Below are positions 1 to 7,090 of a stretch of DNA of 7,090 nt, piece after piece; positions within the stretch are counted from its first letter, which is position 1; each line of letters starts with the position of its first letter. A program made the translations under genes and the position numbers. The DNA comes from Rubrivivax sp. (GTDB taxonomy: Bacteria > Pseudomonadota > Gammaproteobacteria > Burkholderiales > Burkholderiaceae_C): the NCBI GenBank assembly GCA_020851615.1, contig JADZCL010000396.1, positions 1 through 7,090 on the forward strand, in the 5' to 3' direction. The notes below the pieces were generated by a model. The model searched no databases and had not been told where the DNA came from. It saw only the letters and a program-made list of their open reading frames with translations.

Positions 1-1380
1 CACCTGAAGAAGCCCTCTGCGGGCGCCGTTCCCATCCATGCCGTCGACGCGGCAGGCTTTGCCAAGGCGGTGGCGGCGCTGGCGCTGCCGCAGCAGCGCT
101 GGCTGCAGGCGCTGGGCTTCAGCGGCGCGCCGGATACCCACGCCTTGCTGCCCGGCGAGGACGGCCGCATCGCGGCCGTGTGGGCGGGCGTGCGGGCGGC
201 CGATCATCCCTACGCGCTGGCGCTGCTGCCGCGCGCGCTGCCCGAGGGCAGCTACCGCCTCGCTGACGGGCCGCTGGCGATGGATCCGGCGGCTGCGGCG
301 CTGTCCTGGCAGCTCGGCGCGTATGCCTTCGAGCGCTACCGCAAGCGCCCACGCGCGGCCGCGCAGTTGTTCCTGGCGCCGGGCGAGGCGGCCACGCGCG
401 GCTTGCAGCACGCGCAGGCGAGCGCGCTGGTGCGCGACCTCGTCAACACGCCTGCCGAGGACATGGGGCCGGCCCAGCTTGCCGCCGCAGCGCAGGCCCT
501 GGCGCGTGCGCACGGGGCGCGCTTCACGCAGGTGGTCGGCGACGACCTGCTGAAGAAGAACCTGCCGGCCATCCACGCCGTCGGCCGCGCGGCCGATGCG
601 CGCACGCGGGCGCCGCGCCTGATCGAACTCAACTGGGGCAAGCCCCGGCATCCACGCCTGACGCTGGTGGGCAAAGGGGTGTGCTTCGACAGCGGCGGCC
701 TGGACATCAAGTCGGCCGAGGGCATGCGGCTGATGAAGAAGGACATGGGCGGTGCGGCCAACGTCCTGGGCCTGGCGCAGCTGGTGATGGCCAGCGGATT
801 GCCGGTGCGGCTGCAGGTGCTGATTCCGGCGGTGGAGAACAGCATCGCGGGCAACGCCTTGCGTCCCGGAGACGTCTTGCGCACGCGCCAGGGCCTGCAC
901 ATCGAGATCGGCAACACCGATGCCGAAGGGCGGGTCGTCCTGTGCGATGCGCTGGCCTACGGCGCCGAGGGCAAGCCCGACCTGATGATCGACCTGGCCA
1001 CGCTGACGGGCGCCGCCCGGGTGGCACTGGGGCCGCAGCTGCCGGCCCTGTTCTGCCGGGACACGGCGCTGGCGCGCGAGCTGGTCGACACCGGCCTTGC
1101 ACTGCACGATCCGCTGTGGCACATGCCGCTGTGGCGGGACTATCACGGCAGCATCGAGAGCGATATTGCCGACATCGTCAACACCGGCAAGGGGCCGATG
1201 GCCGGTGCCGTGACGGCGGCGCTGTTTCTCGACGACTTCGTGCCGCGTGGCATGGACTGGCTGCACATCGACCTCTTCGCGTGGAACGACGCTGCGCGCC
1301 CGGGGCGTCCGGTGGGCGGTGAAGCGCAGACGCTGCGTACGCTGCTGGCCTACCTGCAGCGGCGCTTTGGACGCACCTGA
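1..1380 (+). CDS. Leucyl aminopeptidase family protein (peptidase M17), 5' end missing
   Basis: This is a cytosolic metallo-exopeptidase that removes N-terminal residues from peptides, using two divalent metal ions. The frame is open from base 1 to the TGA at 1378-1380, giving 459 visible residues (window numbering). The catalytic domain starts near residue 141 with the family's LVNTPAEDMGP stretch (Asn149). Metal-ligand and catalytic residues are all present: Lys225, Asp230 (FDSGG), Lys237, Asp248, and Asp307, Glu309 and Arg311 in the signature NTDAEGRV. Their spacing (+5, +12, +23, +82, +84, +86 from the first Lys) equals that of E. coli PepA (K270, D275, K282, D293, D352, E354, R356), so the enzyme should be active. 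The N-terminal domain is shorter than in the 503-residue PepA. A GTG at base 70 is a possible internal start, but the frame continues upstream with plausible protein sequence and no other start codon, so the true start is probably just outside the window. No signal peptide is visible. It is likely co-transcribed with the next gene. The family call is firm; the subfamily (PepA, PepB or other) is not resolved. Confidence 0.95.
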   Translation, partial: HLKKPSAGAVPIHAVDAAGFAKAVAALALPQQRWLQALGFSGAPDTHALLPGEDGRIAAVWAGVRAADHPYALALLPRALPEGSYRLADGPLAMDPAAAALSWQLGAYAFERYRKRPRAAAQLFLAPGEAATRGLQHAQASALVRDLVNTPAEDMGPAQLAAAAQALARAHGARFTQVVGDDLLKKNLPAIHAVGRAADARTRAPRLIELNWGKPRHPRLTLVGKGVCFDSGGLDIKSAEGMRLMKKDMGGAANVLGLAQLVMASGLPVRLQVLIPAVENSIAGNALRPGDVLRTRQGLHIEIGNTDAEGRVVLCDALAYGAEGKPDLMIDLATLTGAARVALGPQLPALFCRDTALARELVDTGLALHDPLWHMPLWRDYHGSIESDIADIVNTGKGPMAGAVTAALFLDDFVPRGMDWLHIDLFAWNDAARPGRPVGGEAQTLRTLLAYLQRRFGRT

Positions 1381-1388
1381 AACGCCAC

Positions 1389-1392
1389 GGGA
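1389..1392 (+). promoter_or_regulatory. Weak ribosome binding site for the A2M gene
   Basis: A GGGA run lies six bases before ATG 1399, inside the 18-base gap after the aminopeptidase stop. It is a poor but usable Shine-Dalgarno match and supports the 1399 start. The gap is too short for a promoter or a terminator, and none is seen, so translation of the second gene probably relies on a shared transcript. Confidence 0.4.
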
Positions 1393-1398
1393 CCGGCC

Positions 1399-1476
1399 AT
1401 GAACAGCGCGCTGCCGCGGCACTGGGTGAGCCTGGCAGTGCTCGCTGCGGGCGCCGCGTGTGCAACGGCTGGCGCC
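1399..1476 (+). other. Predicted signal peptide of the A2M protein
   Basis: Residues 1-26 hold a short N-region with Arg7 and His8, a hydrophobic core (about 10-20, rich in Val, Leu and Ala) and an Ala-Gly-Ala ending at residue 26, which fits signal peptidase I cleavage before Val27. Cys21 is preceded by Gly-Ala-Ala rather than a Leu/Val/Ile-led lipobox, so lipoprotein processing looks less likely. The mature protein would then be soluble in the periplasm. Confidence 0.7.
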
Positions 1477-4400
1477 GTCACGATCGAGACCTTCAGTCCG
1501 CAGGGTGAAGTGGCGCTGGCGCGCCAGGTGCTGGTGCGCTTTGACCAGCCGGTCGTGCCCGCAGGCGACCCCCGGCAGGCGGCGCCGGTGACGCTGGCCT
1601 GCAGCGGCGGTGCACCCACAGGCAGCGGCCGCTGGCTTGATGCCCGCCGCTGGGTCTGGGACTTCGCCGACTCCTTGCCCCCCGCTGTGCGCTGCACCGT
1701 CACGTTGCGCGCGGACTGGCAGCCGCTGCAGGGCCGCGTGAGCGGACGCACCGAGTACAGCTTCTGGACTGGCGGGCCGGCGGTGCTGCAGACGCAGCCC
1801 TGGGCCGGGGCCACGATCGAGGAAGACCAGCACTTCATCCTGCGCCTGAATGGTCCGGGGCCCACCGACGCCGCACTGCGTGCCAGTGCCTGCGAGGTGC
1901 AGGGTCTGGGCGAGCGGCTGCCGCTGCACGTGCTGACCGGCGCGCTGCGCGATGCACTGCTGCGGGCGCGGCGACTGGCCGGCAAGGCCGACTCTGCGCG
2001 CACCCTGGTCGTGCACTGTGGCCGGCCGCTGCCCGCCGGCGCGCGTGTGCAACTGGTGTGGCAGACACGCACGACGCCGCAGCCAGCGGGCGCGACACCC
2101 GAGCGCAGCGCGCAGCGCTTTGATTTCCAGGTTCGTGCACCGCTCACGGCCGAATTCAGCTGTGAGCGCGAGCGTGCGGGTGCGCCCTGCCTGCCCGTGC
2201 GGCCGCTGGTGCTGCGCTTTTCCGCGCCGGTGCAAAGAGCGCTTGCGGCGCAGGTGCGGCTGCGTCCGACCGGCGGTGAATTGCGGGCGCCGAGCCTGGC
2301 GGGTGCAGACGGTGAGTCCGAGGTGAGCGAGGTCGTCTTCGAGCCGCCGTTTCCCGAAAGCACGCGCTTCACGCTCGAGTTGCCGGCGGGCATGACGGAC
2401 ACCAGCGGGCGCGCACTGGCCAACGCCGGCAGCTTTCCCCTGGTGGTTGCCACCGGCGAGGCGCCGCCGATCGCCAAGTTCGCCGCGGCGCCCTTTGGGG
2501 TGCTCGAGGCCGGGCCCGAGGCGATGCTGCCGATCACGCTGCGGCGCGTGCAGCCCGACCTGCAGCCCGACGCCGCTGGTGGCCAGGTGCGCGTCAAGCG
2601 CCTGGAGAGCGACGCCGAGATCATCACCTGGATGCGCAAGCTGAAGAACTGGCATGAGTCGCGCATCAGCGCGCGCGAGGCCGGTTTGCCGCAGGCGCAG
2701 TGGAGCGAGTGGGTTGAGGAAACCGACGCCCGGGGCCGCCGCGTCCGGCGGCGTGCCGAGCGCATGGTCGGTACCCGTGAGCTGTCGCTGCTGGCCGATC
2801 TGCCCGATGCCAGGCGGATGGCGCTGCCGCAGCTTGCGCACCCGGCTGGCGCCGCAGCAAGGCCGTTCGAGGTCATCGGGCTGCCGCTGCCGCAGACGGG
2901 CTATCAGGTCGTCGAGGTCGAGTCGCGGCGGCTCGGGCAGGCGCTGCTCGCGCGCGCCGCCCCGATGTACGTGCGCACCGGCGTGCTGGTGACGCGGCTG
3001 GCGGTGCACTTCAAGCAGGGGCGCGAGAACGCGCTGGTGTGGGTCACGGCGCTGGAGCGGGCAAGCCCCGTTGCCGACGCGGCCGTGGCCGTCTCAGACT
3101 GCAACGGCCGCGCGCTGTGGAGTGGGCGCACCGATGCAAACGGGCTGGCGCGCATTGCGCAGCGCGTGCAGGCGCCCGCCGATTGCCCCTACGGCGAGAG
3201 CCTCTTCGTCAGCGCGCGCAAGCGCGACGCGGCCGGTGCCGTGGACATGGCCTTCGTCTTCGACGGTTGGGACAAGGGCATCGAGCCCTGGCGCTTCCAG
3301 GTGCAGACGAGCAGCGAAGCGCAGCCCGACCTGCGCGCGCACACGGTCTTCGACCGCAACCTGCTGCACGTGGGCGAGACGGTATCGATGAAGCATTTCA
3401 TCCGCCGTGAAACCGGCGCCGGGCTGGCGCCACTGCCCCCTGAGGCGCTGCCGCAGCGCCTGAAGATCGTGCACGAAGGCAGCGGCGAGGAATGGGTGCA
3501 GCCGCTGTCCTGGCCGGGCGGGCGCAGCGCGGCCTCGAGCTGGCTGATCCCGCCTGCGGCGCGCCTGGGCGCCTACCGGGTTGAGCTGGAGGTGCCCGCG
3601 CCGGCGCGCGCTGGGCTTGCCCAGCCGGCGGAGCCGGACGAGGGTCGACGCAGCGTGGTTGCCGGCAGCTTCCGCGTCGAGGCCTTCCGCGTGCCGCTCA
3701 TCGACGCGCGGCTGCTGCCGCCGCCCCGCGAGGCCACCATCGCGCCTGGTGCGCTGGCGCTGGGCGTGCAGATGCAGTACACGAATGGCGGTGCCGTGGC
3801 CAAGCTGGCCGCGCAGGGCAGTGCGCTGCTGCGCCCGCGCATGCCAGCCTTCACTGGCTTCGACGACTTCAGTTTCGCGCCGCCAAGGTCGCTCGCCGGC
3901 GGTGATGAGCATCCGCAGCCGGAGGTTGAGGACGCCGGGGCTGGCGGCGATGACGGCGCCCGCGTGATCGCCAATCGTGTGCCGCTCGTCACCGATGGGC
4001 AGGGTGTGACCCGCTTTGCCCTGCCTGCGCTGGCACCCCTTGAACAGGCCAGCGAGCTGGTTGCCGAAGTGGCGTTCAATGACCCCAGCGGCGAGGTTCA
4101 GAGCGTGTCGTCGAGGCTGCCCCTGTGGCCGGCGGCCGTCGTGCCGGGCATCCGCACCGCCGGCTGGGCGGCACGCCAGGGCCAGGCGCGCTTCACCGCG
4201 CTGGCGCTTTCCACCGACGGGCGTGCGCTGGCCGGTCAGGCGCTGGAAGTGCATGGCCGGCTGCGCCTGCCGGTGGCCACGCGCAAGCGGCTGGTGGGCG
4301 GCTTCTATGCCTACGACCAGCGCAGCGAAGTCAAGGATCTCGGGCTGCTGTGCAGCGGCCGCAGCGATGTCAACGGACGTCTGGACTGCGAGGCGGCGCT

Positions 4401-7090
4401 CACCCAGCCCGGTGAGGTCGAGCTCGTGGTGAGCGCACGCGACGCGGCCGGACACACCGCCCGCGCCGCGGCCTCGGTCTGGGTCACGCGGCAGGGCGAG
4501 TTCTGGTTCGAGCAGGACAACGACGACCGCATCGACGTGCTGCCCGACAAGCGCCGCTTCGAGCCGGGTGAGACCGCGCACCTGCAGGTGCGCATGCCGT
4601 TTCGCGAGGCGACTGCCCTCGTCACGGTCGAGCGCGAAGGTGTGCTGCAGGCGCAGGTGGTGACGCTGCGTGGCGACGATCCGCAGGTCATGGTGAAGAT
4701 CGATCCGGCCTGGGCACCCAACGTCTATGTCAGCGTGCTGGCACTGCGCGCACGCGTGCGCGACGTGCCCTGGTATTCGTTCTTCCGCTGGGGCTGGCGT
4801 GCGCCGCTGGATTGGGCACGTGCCTTCTGGTACGAGCGGCCTGATTACCAGCCGCCCACCGCACAGGTGGACCTCGCGCGGCCGGCGTTCCGGCTGGGAG
4901 TGGCGGCACTGGAGGTGGGCCTTGCCGCGCATGAACTGCAGGTCACGGTGACCCCCGAGCGCACGCAGGCGCGCGTGCGCGAAACGGTGCCGGTGCGTGT
5001 GCGCGTCACCCATGCCGGGCAGCCTGCTGCAGGGGCGGAAGTTGCGTTTGCCGCGGTCGACGAGGGCTTGCTGGCCCTGCACGACAACGACAGCTGGAAC
5101 CTGCTGCAAGGCCTGTTGCGGGCGCGCCCCTGGGGCGTGCAGACGGCCACCGCGCAGGGCGAGGTGATCGGCCGGCGCCACTTCGGCCGCAAGGCGGTGC
5201 CCGCAGGCGGTGGCGGTGGGCGCAGCGGCACGCGCGAGCTCCTGGACACGCTGCTGCTGTGGCAGCCCCGCGTGGCGCTGGACGCGCACGGCGAGGCCGT
5301 GCTGCAGGTGCCGCTCAACGACGCCCTGACGCGCTGGCGGCTGGTGGCCGTGGCTGACGACGGCAGCCAGCGCTTTGGCACCGGCAGCGCCGGACTCACG
5401 GTGACGCAGGACCTGCAGATCCTCGCCGGCCTGCCGCCTGAGGTGCGCCAGGGCGACCACTACAGCGCGCTGGTGACGCTGCGCAACGGCACAAGGCGGG
5501 AGATGACAGTGCACGCCACCCTGCGCGGCCAGGCCACGCTGGGGGCGGGCGGCACGCGCAGCCTGGCCATGCCAGGCAAGACGCTGCACCTTGCAGCCGG
5601 TGCGGCGCAGGAGTTGCGCTGGCCCGTCGAGGTGCCCGCCGATGCGACGGCGATCGCGTGGGAGATCGGCGCCCAGGAGCAGGCCCCACCGGCTGCGGCG
5701 TCGGGGCGCGCCGCAGAGCCCGCGCTGCGGGCGCAAGACCGTCTGCGCGCAAGCCAGCGTGTGGGGCCGGCGGTCCCGGCGCGCGTGCTGCAGGCCACGC
5801 TGGTCCAGCTCGACGGAACGTATTCGGCGCTGGTGCTGCCGCCGGCCGGGGCGCTACCTGGAGGCGGGCTCGAACTCACTCTGCAGCCGCGTCTGGCCGG
5901 TGCCCTGCCGGGTCTGCGCCGCTTCTTCGAGACCTATCCCTACACCTGCCTGGAGCAGCAGGCAGCGCGGGCGATCGGCCTGCACGATGCAGCCCGCTGG
6001 CAGGCGCTGGTCAACGCCTTGCCGACCTACCTGGATGCCGATGGGCTGGCGAGCTACTTTCCACCGCGGGCGGGGGACGCGGCGCACGGCAGCGATCGCC
6101 TCACCGCGCACCTGCTGACCGTGGCGGACGCGGCCGGCCTTGCGCTGCCGCAGGCGCTGCGCGAGCGCATGCTGGACGGCCTGCTGGCCTTTGTCGAAGG
6201 GCGCATCGAACGCCGCTTCTGGAGCCCTCGCCCGGACCTTGCCGTGCGCAAGCTGGCCGCCCTGGCTGCGCTGGCGCGCCACGGGCGCGCATCGGCGCGG
6301 CTGCTCGGCTCGATCGCCATCGAGCCGGCGCAATGGCCGACTGCCGCGCTGATCGACTGGCTGCAGATCCTGCGCCGCGTCGCGGACATCGGCAACCGCG
6401 CCCAGCGCCTGCAGGAGGCGCAACACCTGCTGCGTGCACGCCTGACCTTTGCCGGCAGCACGCTGCGTTTCACGAGTGAAGCCGGTGACGACTGGTGGTG
6501 GCTGATGGACAGCGCCGACGCCAATGCCGCGCGCCTGATCGTGGCAGTGCTCGACGACCCGGCCTGGCAGGACGACTTGCCGCGCCTCGTGAACGGCACG
6601 CTCGCACGCCAGCAACGCGGTGCCTTTGGCACGACGGTAGCCAACACCTGGGCCGTGCTGGCGCTGGATGCATTCGGGCGCCGCTTCGAAGCGACTGCAC
6701 CGCAGGGGCGGACGCAGGCGCAGCTCCGTCCCGCGCCCACGGGCGCCGGCACGGCGACGGGCGTGGCGCTTGACTGGGCGGCGTCCCCGCAGGGCGGGGC
6801 GCTGCACCTGCCCTGGCCTGCGCAGCGCGGCACACTCGAAGTCGTGCACGAAGGCGCGGGCAAGCCCTGGCTCACCGTGCAGAGCGTGGCCGCGCTGCCG
6901 CTGCTCGAGCCGCTGCAGGCGGGCTATCGCATCGTGCGCAGCGTGAATGCCGTGCAGCGCGCGGACGCGACGCGCTGGTCGCGTGGCGACATCGTGCGCG
7001 TGCGGCTGGAGGTCGACGCCCAGGCCGATCGAACCTGGGTCGTCGTCGCCGATCCGGTGCCCGCCGGGGCCAGCGTGCTCGGCACGGGCC
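1399..7090 (+). CDS. Bacterial alpha-2-macroglobulin family protein (thioester type), 3' end missing
   Basis: This is a large exported protein, expected to act as a periplasmic protease trap. A protease cuts the bait region, the molecule changes shape, and a reactive internal thioester bonds to the attacker. The 1897 visible codons have no in-frame stop. Order of parts: signal peptide (1-26); a long N-terminal region of probable beta-sandwich modules (27 to about 640); an MG2-type segment from about 645 with the hallmark HTVFDRNLLHVGETVSMK; further macroglobulin modules with an acidic Gly-rich loop (about 831-855) and a tryptophan cluster (1125-1144); the conserved AVDEGLL (about 1219-1225); a bait-like linker (about 1239-1282); the A2M domain (DTLLLW from 1283, VPLNDALTRW from 1304, QDLQILAGLPPE from 1337); and the thioester domain around CLEQ (1517-1520). 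The C-terminal domain is cut by the window edge. The gene starts 18 bases after the aminopeptidase. It is related in type to E. coli YfhM (ECAM) but appears longer, with the thioester about 330 residues further in. The family call is firm; the trap function is inferred from the family. Confidence 0.95.
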   Translation, partial: MNSALPRHWVSLAVLAAGAACATAGAVTIETFSPQGEVALARQVLVRFDQPVVPAGDPRQAAPVTLACSGGAPTGSGRWLDARRWVWDFADSLPPAVRCTVTLRADWQPLQGRVSGRTEYSFWTGGPAVLQTQPWAGATIEEDQHFILRLNGPGPTDAALRASACEVQGLGERLPLHVLTGALRDALLRARRLAGKADSARTLVVHCGRPLPAGARVQLVWQTRTTPQPAGATPERSAQRFDFQVRAPLTAEFSCERERAGAPCLPVRPLVLRFSAPVQRALAAQVRLRPTGGELRAPSLAGADGESEVSEVVFEPPFPESTRFTLELPAGMTDTSGRALANAGSFPLVVATGEAPPIAKFAAAPFGVLEAGPEAMLPITLRRVQPDLQPDAAGGQVRVKRLESDAEIITWMRKLKNWHESRISAREAGLPQAQWSEWVEETDARGRRVRRRAERMVGTRELSLLADLPDARRMALPQLAHPAGAAARPFEVIGLPLPQTGYQVVEVESRRLGQALLARAAPMYVRTGVLVTRLAVHFKQGRENALVWVTALERASPVADAAVAVSDCNGRALWSGRTDANGLARIAQRVQAPADCPYGESLFVSARKRDAAGAVDMAFVFDGWDKGIEPWRFQVQTSSEAQPDLRAHTVFDRNLLHVGETVSMKHFIRRETGAGLAPLPPEALPQRLKIVHEGSGEEWVQPLSWPGGRSAASSWLIPPAARLGAYRVELEVPAPARAGLAQPAEPDEGRRSVVAGSFRVEAFRVPLIDARLLPPPREATIAPGALALGVQMQYTNGGAVAKLAAQGSALLRPRMPAFTGFDDFSFAPPRSLAGGDEHPQPEVEDAGAGGDDGARVIANRVPLVTDGQGVTRFALPALAPLEQASELVAEVAFNDPSGEVQSVSSRLPLWPAAVVPGIRTAGWAARQGQARFTALALSTDGRALAGQALEVHGRLRLPVATRKRLVGGFYAYDQRSEVKDLGLLCSGRSDVNGRLDCEAALTQPGEVELVVSARDAAGHTARAAASVWVTRQGEFWFEQDNDDRIDVLPDKRRFEPGETAHLQVRMPFREATALVTVEREGVLQAQVVTLRGDDPQVMVKIDPAWAPNVYVSVLALRARVRDVPWYSFFRWGWRAPLDWARAFWYERPDYQPPTAQVDLARPAFRLGVAALEVGLAAHELQVTVTPERTQARVRETVPVRVRVTHAGQPAAGAEVAFAAVDEGLLALHDNDSWNLLQGLLRARPWGVQTATAQGEVIGRRHFGRKAVPAGGGGGRSGTRELLDTLLLWQPRVALDAHGEAVLQVPLNDALTRWRLVAVADDGSQRFGTGSAGLTVTQDLQILAGLPPEVRQGDHYSALVTLRNGTRREMTVHATLRGQATLGAGGTRSLAMPGKTLHLAAGAAQELRWPVEVPADATAIAWEIGAQEQAPPAAASGRAAEPALRAQDRLRASQRVGPAVPARVLQATLVQLDGTYSALVLPPAGALPGGGLELTLQPRLAGALPGLRRFFETYPYTCLEQQAARAIGLHDAARWQALVNALPTYLDADGLASYFPPRAGDAAHGSDRLTAHLLTVADAAGLALPQALRERMLDGLLAFVEGRIERRFWSPRPDLAVRKLAALAALARHGRASARLLGSIAIEPAQWPTAALIDWLQILRRVADIGNRAQRLQEAQHLLRARLTFAGSTLRFTSEAGDDWWWLMDSADANAARLIVAVLDDPAWQDDLPRLVNGTLARQQRGAFGTTVANTWAVLALDAFGRRFEATAPQGRTQAQLRPAPTGAGTATGVALDWAASPQGGALHLPWPAQRGTLEVVHEGAGKPWLTVQSVAALPLLEPLQAGYRIVRSVNAVQRADATRWSRGDIVRVRLEVDAQADRTWVVVADPVPAGASVLGTG
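5113..5244 (+). other. Bait-like linker of the A2M protein
   Basis: Residues about 1239-1282 lie between AVDEGLL and DTLLLW. This is the same place that the bait region of human A2M occupies between its VDQSVLL and TWIWDL segments. The stretch is polar and flexible-looking. It contains several Arg and Lys residues (for example in GRRHFGRK, 1258-1265), a run of five glycines (1270-1274) and then RSGTRE. The basic residues offer sites for trypsin-like proteases. The boundaries are approximate, and the bait role is inferred from position and composition. Confidence 0.6.
5947..5958 (+). other. Thioester motif CLEQ of the A2M protein
   Basis: Codons for Cys1517-Leu-Glu-Gln1520 lie in the context YPYTCLEQQAARAIG, matching PYGCGEQ of human A2M and CLEQ of E. 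coli ECAM. In this family the Cys and Gln side chains form an internal thioester that reacts with a bound protease. Both residues are present, so the covalent trap chemistry appears intact, unlike family members such as E. coli YfaS that lack the motif. Confidence 0.9.

Noticed and set aside
70..72. GTG at base 70 as the true start of the aminopeptidase
   Set aside because: The frame is open upstream to base 1 with plausible protein sequence, and the visible N-terminal domain is already short for the family. A start before the window is more likely.
1381..1398. A possible promoter or terminator between the two genes
   Set aside because: The gap is only 18 bases, with no hairpin followed by a T-run and no -35/-10 pair.
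1350..2876. A 508-codon open frame on the minus strand
   Set aside because: It overlaps the end of the aminopeptidase gene and the start of the A2M gene, has a low-complexity Ser/Arg/Ala composition and shows no domain. It is a compositional shadow.
5206..5220. The GGC/GGT/GGG run as a DNA repeat or slippage site
   Set aside because: It encodes five in-frame glycines with mixed codons inside the bait-like linker, and the frame continues intact into the conserved A2M domain.
3094..5736. An 880-codon open frame on the minus strand
   Set aside because: It lies wholly antisense to the A2M gene. Its translation is rich in Arg, Ala, Gly, His and Gln with no recognisable motif. Long antisense frames are expected in GC-rich coding DNA with G/C-biased third positions.
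5854..6849. A 331-codon open frame on the minus strand
   Set aside because: It is antisense to the well-conserved thioester domain of the A2M gene and shows no family features of its own.

Overview
The window is GC-rich DNA with a strong preference for G or C at third codon positions. Essentially all of it is coding, on the + strand. The composition and the protein types suggest a betaproteobacterium (Burkholderiales/Rhodocyclales-like). That placement is an inference from general look, not from a marker gene.

Layout: bases 1-1380 hold the 3' part (459 codons visible) of an M17-family leucyl aminopeptidase whose start lies just outside the window. Every catalytic and metal-ligand residue of the family is present at the canonical spacing. 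After an 18-base gap with a weak ribosome binding site, a second gene starts at ATG 1399 in the same frame and runs open to the end of the window (1897 full codons, no stop). It encodes a very large exported bacterial alpha-2-macroglobulin (A2M). The protein has a signal peptide, a long bacterial N-terminal region, an MG2-type domain, a short Arg/Lys/Gly-rich bait-like linker, the conserved A2M domain and a thioester domain with an intact Cys-Leu-Glu-Gln motif. Its C-terminal end is cut off by the window edge.

How they may work together: the spacing suggests co-transcription, but the products should sit in different compartments. The aminopeptidase is cytosolic, trimming N-terminal residues from peptides. 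The A2M is periplasmic, trapping proteases after bait cleavage and covalent thioester capture. In other proteobacteria A2M genes often neighbour pbpC (penicillin-binding protein 1C), so pbpC could lie downstream, but it is not visible here.

No RNA genes, mobile elements, CRISPR arrays, terminators or long intergenic regions were seen. I do not see a new multi-gene system. The points worth a second look are all inside the A2M protein: its cysteine pairing, bait linker, tryptophan cluster, soluble-type signal peptide and large size.
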